Below are positions 26,121 through 41,200 of a stretch of 64,000 nt of DNA, piece by piece; the stretch's first letter is position 1; the number at the start of each line of letters is the position of its first letter. The stretch comes from Vanilla planifolia (lineage: Eukaryota; Streptophyta; Magnoliopsida; Asparagales; Orchidaceae). The notes under the pieces were generated by a model. That model saw nothing but the letters and a program-made list of their open reading frames with translations, searched no databases and was not told where the DNA came from. The DNA lies in the NCBI GenBank assembly GCA_023846275.1, contig JAIUJO010000082.1, positions 872,266 through 936,265 on the forward strand. The letters are read 5' to 3'. A program made the position numbers and the translations under genes.

Positions 26121-26290
26121 TGTGTGTACATGTGCATGTGTTGTGTACATCTTTGCATGTGTATGCATGTGTGTGTGTGCGTATGTGTGTGTATGTGTGT
26201 GTACATATGAGTTTGTGCATATGTGTATGCATGCATGTGCATGTGTTGTGTGCATGTTTGCATGTGTATGCATGTGTGTGTGTGAGTGTG
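26121..26290 (+). repeat. 105-bp tandem duplication
   Basis: GTGCATGTGTTGTG followed by ACAT or GCAT, then TTTGCATGTGTATGCATG, occurs around 26,141 and again around 26,246, an offset of 105 bp. A word based on TTGTG is rarer than plain TG/CATG, which supports duplication over chance. Confidence 0.75.
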
Positions 26291-26994
26291 TTTGTATATG
26301 TCTGTGCATGTAGGTTTGTGCATATGAGCATGCATGCATGTGTATACATATGCATGTGCATGTGTATGCATGTTTGTGTATGCATTTGTGTATAGGTGTG
26401 TGTGTGTGTGTGTATTTGTGTGTAGGTGTGTGTATATGTTGCTACGTGCATACAGGTGTCAATGTGTGTGGTTGTGTCATCTTGTGTGCGCAAGTGTGCA
26501 TTCATATTTATGTTTGAGCTTGTATGCATGTCTATTTATGTTTAGGCATGTTTGTGGTAGTGTTTGTGTCTGTGTGCATGTGTGAGGATGATGTCAATGT
26601 GTGGGGTGCATTTGTATATGTGCATGCATGAATGTCTTTGTGTTAATAGATACACCTGAGTGTTTGTTCATGTTTGTGTGTGTGTGTGCATATGTGTTTG
26701 TGTACATGGGCACATGTGTCTGAGCATGTCAATGCAACTACATACCTGGGTGTGTCTTTGTGTGTTAGCATGTGTGTGTTTGCATATGTGTGTATTTGTA
26801 CATGTGTATATGCATGTGCATGTGCCTGAGTGTGTACATGTGTGGTTGTGTGCATTTGCATGCATGTGTGGTTATTTGTTTGTGTTTGTGCTCACATGTG
26901 TGCATGTGGGTACGTGCATGGGGGTGTTTGTGTCTTTTATGTACACATGTGTGTGCATGTTTGTGTAGGTGTAATTGTGTGTTTACATATGTGT

Positions 26995-27056
26995 GTGCAT
27001 TTGTGTATACTTGTGCATGCATGTTCGTGTGCATTTGTGTATACTTGTGCATGCAT
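26995..27056 (+). repeat. 34-bp direct duplication
   Basis: GTGCATTTGTGTATACTTGTGCATGCAT (first 20 bases GTGCATTTGTGTATACTTGT) starts at 26,995 and is repeated exactly at 27,029. Confidence 0.85.
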
Positions 27057-30000
27057 CTCTGTCTACATTTGTACTCATGTGTATGTTGGTTATTTGTGTG
27101 TGCATACACAAAGGTGTAAATGAATGTGCGTGTTCATATGCACACAAGCATGTGTGTGTCTATGTGATTGTGTGTGCGTGTGTGCTTATGCATTTGTGTG
27201 TATGTGTGCATGTATGTGTGTGTGCATGTGTGTGTGCATGCATTTGTGTGTGTTCATGTGCACATGCATGCATGTGTGTTTGTTTGTGAGTGTGTGTTTG
27301 TATGCACATGTGTGCATGCTTGTGTATGTATATGCTTTAGCTTGCACATGTGTGTGCATGTGCATGTGTGCATTGTGTGCTTGCATGCATCTGAGTAATT
27401 GTCTACCTACATAATCATTTGCATAGGTGTGTGTGCATATGTGCGAGCATGTCTATGTGCATGTGTATACCTATACAGGCACAAATGTGCTTATATGCAT
27501 AAGTAGTCACATGTGTGTGTATACATGCATGATATTTTGTGCTTGTATATGTGTGTGTGCGTGCGTGCATGTGTATTTGTGAGTGTGTGTTGTTATGTGT
27601 GCGTACGTGTTCTTATGTATGTTTACTTGTGTGCATGCATATGTGTGTAAGTATTTTTCGATGTGGGTGTGTTTGCATGTACTTGTGCATGTGAGTGCAT
27701 GCATGCACATGTGTGTGTGTATGTTTGTGTGTGTGTGCATGTTTGTGTGTTCATGTGTGTATGAATTTGTGTGTCTATATAAGTCTGCATGTGTGCACAT
27801 GTGTGCCTTTGTGTGCATGTGTTCATACATGTCTATGTACATGTGTGTTTGTGTGTGTGTATGTGCGTGTGTTTATACGTGTGTGCATGTGTGTATATGC
27901 ATGCACTAGCATGCATGTTTGTGCATGTGTTCTCATATGTGTCCTATTTAATTTGTGTGTGAGTGTGCATGAATGTGTGTTTGAGCACCCATGTGTGTGC
28001 ATGTGAGTGTGTGTGTGTGTGTGTTTGCATACATGTGCATGTTTTTGTGGTCTGTTTGTATGCCTATGTCTGTCCATGTGTGAGTGTGTGCATACATTTA
28101 TGTGTGTGTGTCTGTGCCTATGTTTGTTTGTGTGTGTGTGCTTGTATATCTATGAGTTTGCATACACATGCATGTGCATCTGTTCATGTGTGAGAGTGTG
28201 TGTCTTCATGGTTGAATGTGTGCATATATGTGTGTGTGGAAGCATGTTTATGTGTTAGCAAATATATTTGAGTGTTTGCATATCAATGTTTTTGTTTGCC
28301 TCTACATGATTTCATGTGTATGTATATGAGTGAGTGCATGTGTGTGTTTTTGTATGCACATGGGTTTGTACAAATGTACATATGTGTATATGAGTTCCTA
28401 TGCTTGCACATGTGTGTGTGTTTGTGCAAATGTGCATAAACACTTGAGTGCATGTTTGCATGTGTGTGCATTTGTGTATGTGTATGTGTGTACATGTTGG
28501 TGTTTGTGTATGTGTATGCATGTGCAATAGTTTGTTTGTGTGTGAACATGGGTGAGAATGCATTTGTGTCTATGTGCATGTGTGGTTTTATGTGTGTATG
28601 TGAGTGTGAACTTATGAATTCATGTGTTATTGTGTGTGTGATTACATGCATGTGTGAATGCATTTGTAGTGTGTGCAAACATGTCTGCATGTTTTAAGAA
28701 ATGCATGTGCAGACGTGCATGCACGTGCATGTATATGAGTGTGTGTGTATATGTGTGTGTACATGTGCATTTGTGTGCCTTTGTATCTATGAGTACATGT
28801 TGACTCATGTGTGTGTCCCTATGTGCATTTGTGAGTAACTATGCATGCACATAGGCTTGTCTATGTGTGTGCTATGTGTTAATGATTATGGGGGTATCAT
28901 GTGTGTTTATTTAGGTGTGTGTATGAGTGTGTGCATGAGTGTTTGTGCATATGTGTATGTATGCATGTAGATGCATGTGTGCATGTGTGCATGTGTGTGT
29001 ATATGTGTGTGTATGCATGTGTGGATGAGTTTTGTGCATGTGCATGCATGCTTGTATGCATTTTGGCATGTGTTTGTGTGCAGATGCATGCATCTATGTA
29101 AGCATGTTTGTGCACGTATGAAAATGTATTGTGTTTGTGTTCATGTGTTTGCACTTGCATATGCATGTGTGTGTGCACATTGTCTTTGTCTATATGTGTC
29201 TATTTGTGTGCATGTGTGTTTGTGTCCAAGCATGTGTGAGTGTGTGTGCTTATGTACAACAGTGTCCATATGAGTGTGTGTGATACTGTGTATCGATGCA
29301 GGTTTGTGTGTATGGGTGTTTTTGTATGTGTGTAGGTGCATACTTATGTGCATTTGTGCATGTGTTTGTCTGATATGTACTTTTGTGTTTGTGAGTGTGT
29401 GTGTGTATGTGTGCACGTATGTGTGTGCATGTGTGTGTGCGTATCTATGTGCATTTATGCAAAAGAAAGTGTATGCCTATGAGCATGCATGTTTGTGCAT
29501 GTCCATGCATGTGTGTGTTTGTGTGTCTAAATGTGTGTGTGTTGTGTGTGCTTTACATGTGTGTCTTCATGTGTGTGTGTATTTTTATGTGTTTTTATAT
29601 GTTTATGTGCATGCATGCATTTGCCTCTATGTGTGTTTGTGCCTATGTTTGCATATGTGCGTGTGTGTCCATGTGCGTGTTTGTGCATACACATTTATAC
29701 ATTTGTGCATGTTTTGAATGTGTGTGGGTGTGCTTGTTTATATGTGTTTATGCATATTCATGTATTTGTTCGTGTGAGCATGAGTGTACATGTAAGTATC
29801 AATGCATGTGTGTTCAAGTGCATGTTTGTGAGTGTGCATATATGCATGTATTTGTGTGTATTTTTTTGTGTGCATGTGTGTATGTGTATGTGTATGTGTT
29901 TATTCATTTATCCAAGTCTGTGTATCTATGTGCGAGTTCATGCATGTGTCTATGAATGTGTATCTACATGTAGGTGTGTGTCCATGCATATGTTCGTGTG

Positions 30001-30901
30001 TGTAGTGTGTGTGGGCATGTGTGTGTATGTATATTCTATGTGTCCATGTGTGGCTATGTGGTTGTGTGTTTGTGGGTGCATGTGGTCGTGAGGGTGAGTG
30101 CGTGTACGTGAGTGCATGTACTTGCTTTTGTGTGAATTGGCTTAAGTATGTGTCTTTTTGTTTTTGAGTGTGTTTGTGTGTGCATATGTATATGTATGGT
30201 TGTAAACTTGTATGCATGTGAAGGCATTTGTGCATGGAAATGTGTGGGCATGCTTGTGTTATGTGAGCATGTGTGCATGTGTGAGTGTGTGTTTAGTTTG
30301 TGTTTGTGAGTATTCATATATGTGTGTGCATGCATGATCACTTCAGTGCATGTATTTGCATGCTTCTACATGTGTGTGTGTCAATACTTACACACGTGTA
30401 TGAATTTGTGTTGATATATGTGTGTGTGTTTCCAAGAATGTGCATGTGTGTGTATGGATGTATGTGCATGTGATTATGTGTGTGTGAACACACATGTGTA
30501 TGTGCATATGTGTGTGTGTTGGCATGAGCATGTATGTATGTGTCTTTGTGTATTATTGTGTTTTCTTATGTGCATGTGTGTATGTACATATGTGTGTATA
30601 GTTGTATATTTATGTGTGTGCATGTGTATGTCCATGTGTACGTGCGCATAAGCACGTGTGTGTATGCCTTTGTATCTTATTATGTGTTGGTATATACATG
30701 TGCATACATATGATTATGCATGTATGTGCCTATGTTCATTGTTTTGCTTGTGTGTGTGTGTGTGTGTCTATGTGTGTGTGTGTGCATGTGTCTATGTGTA
30801 TGTGTGTTGGTGCATTTCTACAAGTGTGTGTGCATATGTGGGTGCTTGTGCATGCACGTGTGTGAGCATGTCTGTGTGTTTGTCTATGTGAGTGCATATG
30901 T

Positions 30902-31560
30902 GTGCAAGTTGTCCATGTGTGCATGAATGCTTTATGCATATGTGAAGGTATTGGAGCATGCATGTGCATGTGTGTGTGTATGCATGCATGTGCATTCATA
31001 TGCATGTGTGGGTGTATGTGCTTGTGCATGTGCATGTGCATATGTTTGCTTGTATACTCATGTGAGTGTGTTTACGTGTGTGCATGAACCTATATGTAGG
31101 GCTGCATGAATCTATGTGTGTGTTTGTGCACATGCTAAAGTGTGCTTATTTGTTTGTGCATGCGTGTGTATAGGTGCTTTTATGTTTGTAAGTGCATGTG
31201 TGCAGGTGCATGAGTGCCTATATGTGTGCATTTGTGTTTATTCATATATGTCTATGTATGTGGATGTGCACATGCTTATTTATGTGTATGTGCATGTAAG
31301 TGTGTGTGTAGGCTTGTGTGCATGCGTGTGTGAATGTGTACATGCATGCATGATCTTGTGCATTTGTGTTCCTATGTATATATGTATTTGTGTGCATGTG
31401 TGTGCATCCATGTCTTTTTTTATGTATATACATGTACCTATGTGTGCGGGTTATCCATGTGTGCTTGAACACTGTGTACATATGTGTTGGTATTTGTGTG
31501 CACGTGTGTGTGTGTATGTTTGAGTGCATGTGTTTGTGATTGTGTGGATGCATTTATATG
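30902..31560 (+). repeat. 542-bp spaced duplication
   Basis: GTGCAAGTTGTCCATGTGTG at 30,902 pairs with GTGCGGGTTATCCATGTGTG at 31,444. In each case CTTGAA or CATGAA-type sequence, a GGTATT word and a TGTGTGTGTATG run follow in the same order. The copies have diverged by substitutions and small indels. Confidence 0.65.
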
Positions 31561-31960
31561 TGCATGCATGAGTGTGAGTTTATGTGCATGCGTGGGTCAT
31601 GGGCATGTCTTTGAGTGTGTGCATTTGTGCATATGTATGTGTGTGTTCATGAATGTGTGCTTGTGTGTGCACTTATGTGTGGGTGTGTGCATGTGTTTGT
31701 ACAAGCTCAAGTCAGTGTTTGCTTGTGTGCATGCATATGGATTTATATGTGTTTGTGAGTTTGTAACTATATGCATATGCATGTGTGCATGTGTATGTGT
31801 GTATGATTGTTCATATGTATATGTGTGCACATATGTTTATGAAATGGCATGTGTGTGTTTGTGTATGCATGCATGTTTATATATGTGTGCATGCATGATC
31901 GTGTGTGTGTGCACATTTATATATGTGTGCTTATGTGCGAGCAATTATTTGTAGGCATGT

Positions 31961-32064
31961 GTGCACCTATGCTAGTGCATATCCATGCATGTGTGTGTTT
32001 GCATATTTGTGCATATGTGCATGTGTGTGAATGTGTGTGCACCAATGCTAGTGCATATCCATGC
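31961..32064 (+). repeat. 76-bp spaced direct repeat beside the polarity switch
   Basis: GTGCACCTATGCTAGTGCAT at 31,961 and GTGCACCAATGCTAGTGCAT at 32,037 both continue with ATCCATGC, so 28 bases match with one difference. The second copy ends about 20 bp before the point where the + strand changes from TG-rich to CA-rich. Confidence 0.88.
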
Positions 32065-32075
32065 TCGTACGCGTA

Positions 32076-32093
32076 ATGTGCATGCATGCACAT
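32076..32093. repeat. 18-bp perfect palindrome at the polarity switch
   Basis: ATGTGCATGCATGCACAT equals its own reverse complement and is centred at 32,084/32,085, where TG-rich gives way to CA-rich sequence. TGCATGCA words are frequent in this array, so chance placement is possible. Confidence 0.8.
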
Positions 32094-32188
32094 ATGCAGT
32101 CACAATAACACAAACGAGCACATGCATGCTAGCACATACACATGCATAAAAATGCATGCACATGTGCTCACAAATGCACCAAGACATG

Positions 32189-32224
32189 CACACGCACACG
32201 CACACGCACACGCACACGCACACA
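32189..32224. repeat. (CACACG) hexanucleotide run
   Basis: About six consecutive GCACAC units lie within 110 bp of the polarity switch. CpG is otherwise rare in the array, which makes this cluster stand out. Confidence 0.85.
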
Positions 32225-35200
32225 GACATGTTAATGCACATACAAATAAGCACGCACATGCACACATACACACAGACAAATGCATATGCACACCCTCACA
32301 CACGACACACACATACACACTCGAACATGAACACCCACACACACTCATGCTCATACACGCTAACTCACTGACACACACACATGCAAAAACACACAGCCGC
32401 ACATTCATACACAGACAACAACACACACAACCACACATGAACACATACACACATGCACACGCATGCACATACACATATACAAACATATATGCACACGCAC
32501 TTATGCACACACATGCACATCCATGTATGTAAACACATGCATGGACATACACACACACGTACAAATACAAGCATATACAAATGTATGGACACTAACACAA
32601 ACATATATGCTTATATGCCCACACACATTTATGCACAGACACATACACATACACACACATGCACAAGCACATGCACACTAGCACATACAAATACAAACAC
32701 ACAAAGGAACATACACATGCACAATGATGTATGCACAAACATGCACAGGTGTGCAAGTACATGCACACATGGTCACCATCACATATAGGTACAAGCACAC
32801 TAGTGCATAGGCATGCATAAGCACATGTAGGCATACACATGAACAAACATACACGTGCACACACATAAACCTACACGAATGCAAACCAATATGCTCACAC
32901 ACAAATGTGTATAGAAATAAAAACACACACACACACACATATTCCCACACACACTCACTCACACACACACATAGATGTACACAATCACATGCACACATAT
33001 GTGAGCAAAAAAATGCATGCACATGTGCATGCATGAATACACACCCACTCACACAAACTCTTATGCACATACACAGATGCACATAGGAATGCACATATGG
33101 TCAAATACACACACAAACACAAACACTCATGCACACTCATATGCACGTGTACATGCACACATGGAAACACAAGCAAACATACTTCCACTCAGACACACAT
33201 GCACCCACACACACATGTGTGTGTGCTAACAAACTCATATGCATGCAACACACAAGCATGTAGAAATAGCAACAAAGACTACCCCATTCACATGCACACA
33301 TAAATGGATGCACGCACATGTGCACACACACTAACCCATAAGCACACATATAGATAGACACATACATATGCAGATAGATATGACATGCACTCAGACACAA
33401 ACACACACATAAATATACACATGCATGCACATATCAATACATACAAATGTGCACACACACATGTCCACACATGCGCACAGATGCACCTACACATGCATAC
33501 ACACACACACACACCAGTAGGAATGCACATGCACATCCAAATTGACATGCACACAAACAAATAAGAACCCATATAAACACTCACAACCACACACATTTGT
33601 ACTCACACATAACACATGCATCCATAAAATACACACACTTGTGCACAAACCTATACGAGCACACATATAAAGACTAGCATGCACGCACACGCACATTTAC
33701 TTGCACTCTCTCGCACACACACATACTCATGCACATGGAAACACACACCCACACTCACATGCATGCATGCACACAAGAACACATGCAAGCACTCACACAT
33801 ACACATGCACTTGCACACACACTCACACCTATGCAAAAACATATCCATAGACACACTCACATAAACACACCCATGCAAAAAAACACACACACACATGCAC
33901 ATATACACAAGTGCACACACATCCACATATACACATTTATACATGCACACAAAAAAACCAAAACATGCACAAAGACATGCATAAGCACATGCGTGCACAC
34001 AATATGCTTACACACACAAACATACACATGCACACGTACATTCAAATGCTTGCTCACACACATAAATGCAAACACGTATAGACACACACACACGTGGACA
34101 TATACACGTGGACACATACACACACACACATATGCACAAACACACATGCACACACATACACATGCATAAACACACAGACACCTAGGCACATATGCATGCA
34201 CCCACGTACACCCGATACACAAATACAAGCATACACATATATGCATACACCCAAACACACACCCACACAAAAAACATGCATATGCACATGAGCAAATCTA
34301 TAAAAAATATGCACATACAAACAAACACACATGTGCACCCTAGAAAACACACTAAAACTTTATACACACAACAAATGCATGTTCATGCACACACACAAAC
34401 ACACTTATGCTCTCAGAAAAACACATACACCCACACAAAAATGTAGAGGCATGCACACATGTGCATACAAATGCACATACACATGCACATGCATGCACAC
34501 ATATGCAAACCAATGAACATTCATGCTCACAAGAATGAACACACAAATACACATGCATAAGTAGACACACGTGCATACACACACATGGTCATGCACTTAC
34601 ATGCATACTATAGCACACAAATTTACATGTGCACATGTAAACACACACACAAGCATACACACTTGTAGACAAGCACATGCTCATGCATGCGAGTAGACTA
34701 GATATGCATGCATGCACAAATGTGCACACACACAAACATGCAATAAGACAAACGTACATATGCATATTGATGCATACACACAAACATAGATGCACATGGA
34801 CTCACATAGACATAGACATGCACACACACATGTATGTGTGCATGCTCCAATTCACACACATGATCACATGCACAATCACACAAACAAAAACTCACACATA
34901 TGCACACACTTGAAAAACCACTCACACACATGCATGCACACACTCAAGCACATACACAAACACCCACATAGACTCACATACCCTTTCTATTGTACAACCA
35001 AACATGCACACACACACAACCACACACGAACTAACACACAAACAAATACACATATACACACATGCACACACACCTAAATAGTCATATGGATGCATACACA
35101 CTCATAAACATATGCATGAATACAAGCACATGCAGACAAACACATGCACACATATATATGCACACATTCATACACACATATGTAAAGATAGACATGCACA

Positions 35201-38200
35201 CATAGCCATGAATATACAAAGACATAAACATACACACACATGTAAAGATAAACATGCACACATACACACATGCACACACACACACACAAGCCTACAAGCA
35301 CAAACACACATACACAAGCACACACACATGTACACCCATTCACTTGAACACAATTCCATACACAAATACACATGCACATGCACACACACACACACACATA
35401 TACAAACAAACATACTTATAGATAAACATGCACATGCACATGCATATGCACATAGATATGTTTACACACACAAAGCACACATATGCACATCCACATGCAA
35501 TAACACACATAATCTAAAGCTTACATATACACTCAAACACACACATATTTGCTCACACAAGCACCTAGAAAAGCACATGCATACACACAAACATGCAAAT
35601 ATTGACACATGCTCATAGGCACACACACATAAGAAAACACATGCACAAACTTGTACAATCACACAAACACGCACACATACACATGCATAGACACATGTGC
35701 AACACTACACTCATACATACACGTACACAAACACCCATACACACACACACGTAACCATGCATGCACATATACATATAGGCACACAAACACATACAAACAC
35801 ATGTGCACATACACTCATACGCACATGCATGAACACAAACACACACCTAAGCTCACAAACATATGTAGACACATACATACAAGCATAAATACCTATAAAT
35901 GTATGAAAACAAACACACAAACACACACATACATATACACACATGCACATGCACAAAGGCATGAACACACACATACACACACATGCATAGAAGCACATGT
36001 GCACACACAGACACCAATATGCATAAAAAGAAGCTCACAAGCACATAGGTACACATAGAGACAAATAAATACCCAAGAATAAATGTCCATAGGAACAAAC
36101 TTATTTAGTCACACATATGTACACATACAAATATGCTCACACACATATATGTACAAACATAAAGGCACACACAAATGCTCTTACTCACACACATGCACAC
36201 ACACATGTACAAACACACTTACACATGCATGAATGAAGATAAAATTATGCATGTACATTGACATGCACATGCACACTCATGCATATGCACACACACACAC
36301 ATGCATGCACATATATACATTGGAATGCACACATACCCAAACACACATACACATGCATGACACATATGCAAACACTAACACATGCACAAATGGATGCACA
36401 CATGAGCTCCCATTCACACACATGCACATAATTACACACACATTTGCATATTCATGCACACACATGCACACATATGCATATGCATGTGCAACAAGCACTT
36501 ATACACACTAGCACATACATGCACATGCTCATGGTCACATGCACATGCATAGGAACATACATGTAGCACACACACACCAATATGCACTGTAAAACACGCA
36601 CACAAACACATGTACCAACAAACTTGCACCCAAATGCATGCATGAACAGACATATGCACATGCTGGCACTGACTCACAAATGCACAAACAAACTCACACA
36701 GGCATCCTTATGCACACATACATATACTCGAGCATGAACACAAACACACATACAATCAAGTGGACTCACACATGCACAAACATAAATAGTTGCATGCACA
36801 CACACATGGATACCCAAATATGCAAATAAACTTGCACACATAGACATATGTGCACACATACATGAACACAAACACATAGGCACAAACACACTTGCAAAAA
36901 TATGCACATAAACATGCACATGCCCACACACATAGATGTCCATGTATAGACAAATAAGCATGCACATACACACACACACACACACAAACAAGAGCATGCA
37001 TACACACATGCATGGACATGCAGACACACATGCATGCACACACACTTTTATAGGCATGCATGTGCACAAAAAGGCACAAAGATGTGCACACATGTATGCA
37101 CACATGCACAAACATTCACACACACACACATGCACACTTACACACACGTGCACATGCAAACAACGCATGTACACACAAGCATGCACAAGAATATGCATAC
37201 ACATGCACACACACACACACACACACACTCAAGTGTGCACAAACTCACATGGGCTCATGTGCACACACATACACTCACGTGCACATGAAAATGCACATGC
37301 ACACACATACACACACATACACAATTGCACACACAAGGATGTATGCATATTCTCAAGTGCTCTAAGAAAAACATATGTTTAAGCACACCACACACAGATG
37401 CATCACACATGCACAAACACTTACAAACACTCATGTATACACACACTTGCACAAGCTCATGCAAACATGCACACAGACACACACACACATGCATAAACAC
37501 ATGGATAATCATATACATGCCACACAAAACTTGCACAAATACACACATATTTTGCTTGACACATGTGTGCCTCTAAGTGTATAGATACATACAAGCACAT
37601 ATATGCACTCTCTCTCTCACACACATATATATAGATGCACATGTACACACAAAAATGCAAAAACATTCATATACACACCCAGACAAACACTTGCACAAAC
37701 ATATACACCTATATTAACATGCCAACTCATATGCATGCACACACTTACACACACACTTGGACACACAAAAACATATGAATACATTGGCATGCACACACAC
37801 ATGTATACATGGACATAATCACATGCACAAACATATGCATAAGCACCCACATATGCACAACCACAAATGCATGCACACTTACATTCTCTTAAAGACACAC
37901 ATGAACAAACATGCACACATACATGCATGTGTGCACATACTTACACAAACATAAAAAAGCCTTAGACACAAATAAGCATATGAAGAGGGAGGCATACCTT
38001 TTCACCAATGTAAACACACACACACCCACACACACTCACATGAACACACATGCATACATAAATGTGCATAGATAGGCACAAGAAAGCATACATGTGCACA
38101 CACACACTTGCATTTGCTCACAAACAAATGAACACATGCACATATACACGTACACACAAGTGAACACTTATGCACACACACACACATGCACACCCACATC

Positions 38201-41200
38201 CACACACATATGTACATACAAACACATGCACACTGAAGAAATAGGACATAGACACACACATACGCAGGCTTGCACACAAAAAGACATACAAATATGTACA
38301 CACACACACTTACACGTAGACATGCACAAAAATATACACATATGTACATACACATGCACATGCACACACCCACATAGACAAGTGCACACTTGCTTGCATA
38401 CATGCATAGAATGCACACACATTCACACAAGCACAAAAGACGACATGCATATGCACGTACACACATAACCATACATGCACACATGCATAGACATGCACAT
38501 ACGTACACACAAAAACACACACAAACAGATAAACACACCACTATGCAGACACAGGCACATGTAAAAGCACACAGACACAAGTACTCATACACACATGAAT
38601 ATGTTCAACCACCAATGCACACACACATACACGTACATAGATACACACACATGTATTCACATGCATGCCCCTGCAAGCATGCAAAAATGCACACAAACAT
38701 ATTTCCACACACATAAAAAGACATGCATATACACTTACACACACATGCACAAATACATGAACACGCATATATACACACACACATGCATACACATATGCCT
38801 ATACACATGCACACATACATGCATACACATTCACACACATGCAAATGCACACACGTGCATGCATCCACATGCACACATAAATGCAGACACACACAGGCAC
38901 ACGCATATGCACACAAATACACATGTGCAAGCACACACACCAACTCACATGCACAAATACACCCATCACCATACATGTACACACAAGCATAGATTAACAT
39001 AGGCACACACATATACACACACACACACATATGTACACATGACGATAGACACATGCATGCGCACACACAAACACATTCATAGATGTGCTCATGCACCTAC
39101 ACACACAAATATGCATAAGAATCCAAACACATGCACACACACACACACACATGTATAAGCACACACACATGTAGACAAGTACACACACACATGCACACAC
39201 ACTAACACAAACAGACATGTAACACACATGCACACACAGACATGCACACACATATGCAAAACCACATGCACGTGCACACATGTATACCCACACATGTGCG
39301 CACGTGCACACACACAACATAAAAGATGCATACATACACACACACACAAACCTATGCTTCCTTATGCATATGCACACACATGTACACACACATGAATATA
39401 CACACGCATATGCACATGCATAAATACACAAACATGCACACACATGCTCATGAATAAATGCACATACATGTAAACATGCATGCATAGACACACATACCTA
39501 TGTACACACAAGCATTTGTAGATGCATGCACACATAAGCATACATGCATTCACAAACAAGTTCATGTGTGCATAAGAATATACATAGTCACAGGCAACAC
39601 ACATGCATAAATAAAGGCTCATAGACATGTACACATGCATGCACACACACATGCATGCAAATGTAGTACAAACACAAATGCATACATAAAAGTATGCATA
39701 CAAATAAATGCACCCAAACATGCACACACATGAGTATGAACACAGGCACAAGCACACACACAAGTAAGGAGACACACATACACATACACATAAACACATA
39801 GTTGTACAAAAACATGCATCCACATGAACACTTTCACACTCACGTATAACTACAAAAATGCACACACACACATGTGCATACTTAAACACACATAGAAACA
39901 TGTGCACACATTCAGACACACAAAACAAAGATGTATGCATGCACACACACATGAACACACATGTACACTTACACGCACATGCACATATGCACACTCACAC
40001 ACATGCATATTCACAAATACACATGCAAAAACACATACATGCACACATTCACCAACACACACACATGCATACACTTGCACATACAAAAGCACACACACTT
40101 GCACTAATGCACACACATGCATAGACACATATATGAACACACACAAGCATAACCATGCACACACACACTCATACACATTCTAATATGCACATAAACACAT
40201 GCATGGATGTTCAAACATACACATGCACACACACATATGCAAATGAACACATGGACATAAACACATGCATGCACACACAAAAACACATTCATACATGTGC
40301 ATATACTTGCACATGTGCAAAAATACACAAGCATCAAAACACTTACACAAACACACACACACATATATGTTGATATACACACACACAAACATGCACACAC
40401 ATATGCACAAACACATGCATGCACCCACATGTGCATACTTGCACATGCACATATGCACACATGCATGCACACACACATACAAACACGTGCACAAACATAC
40501 ACACAAAGATAGACATGCATATACACATGCAAATATGCATGCACAACACAATCATGCACACGTGTGTGTCCACAAGCACATGCACACATATATGCACACA
40601 CACAAAAGACACACATGCACCTAAACTCATGTTTGGACATTCATAAATAAAGAAAATCAAGCATGCACCCACATGCACATATTTATGTGCATACACACAC
40701 ACAACCAAAGACACACAAAAGAAAAGATATAGACAAACACATGCACATGCACAAACATGCATAGAAACACAAATGCACACATGCATAAACAAATGCATGG
40801 CATACACGTGCATGTGCAAATATACGTGTAGACATGCACATAGATGCACGCACATGTAGACACACCTTTGAACACACACACACATGATCACATGTATGTA
40901 CTCAAATACGTACACATGCATAAACATGCACATGCACTTACGCACATGCCCACACACATAGATGCGCACATGCACTTGTATGCATGCACACAAGCACACA
41001 CACATGCATTTATGCACCCAAAAACACACACACACACATACATGACAAACACATCGACAACCATGCATACACACCCATACACACTCATGCACTTGCATGC
41101 AAATGAACACCTACATGCATATGTGCACACACATATACAAAACCCACACACATCTACATACATGAATGATGACACAACCCATACACATGCATATGTGCAC

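Larger units (their letters stand above)
14021..32084 (+). repeat. TG-rich Y-R dinucleotide array, middle block
   Basis: Same composition and polarity as the left block, so element 1 lies inside one continuous array. This block contains visible segmental duplications of about 3 kb, 542 bp, 142 bp, 105 bp, 76 bp and 34 bp, listed separately. It ends where the + strand switches from TG-rich to CA-rich near 32,084. No gene, RNA or transposon was recognised within it. Confidence 0.93.

Noticed and set aside
14021..32084. CRISPR-like or telomeric repeat array
   Set aside because: There is no constant repeat with unique spacers and no TTTAGGG-type telomere unit; the periodicity is dinucleotide with larger irregular duplications.
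40343..41110. 255-codon minus-strand open frame as a possible cysteine-rich protein gene
   Set aside because: Its sequence is the same low-complexity read-out as the rest of the array, with no cysteine spacing pattern that repeats in a structured way.
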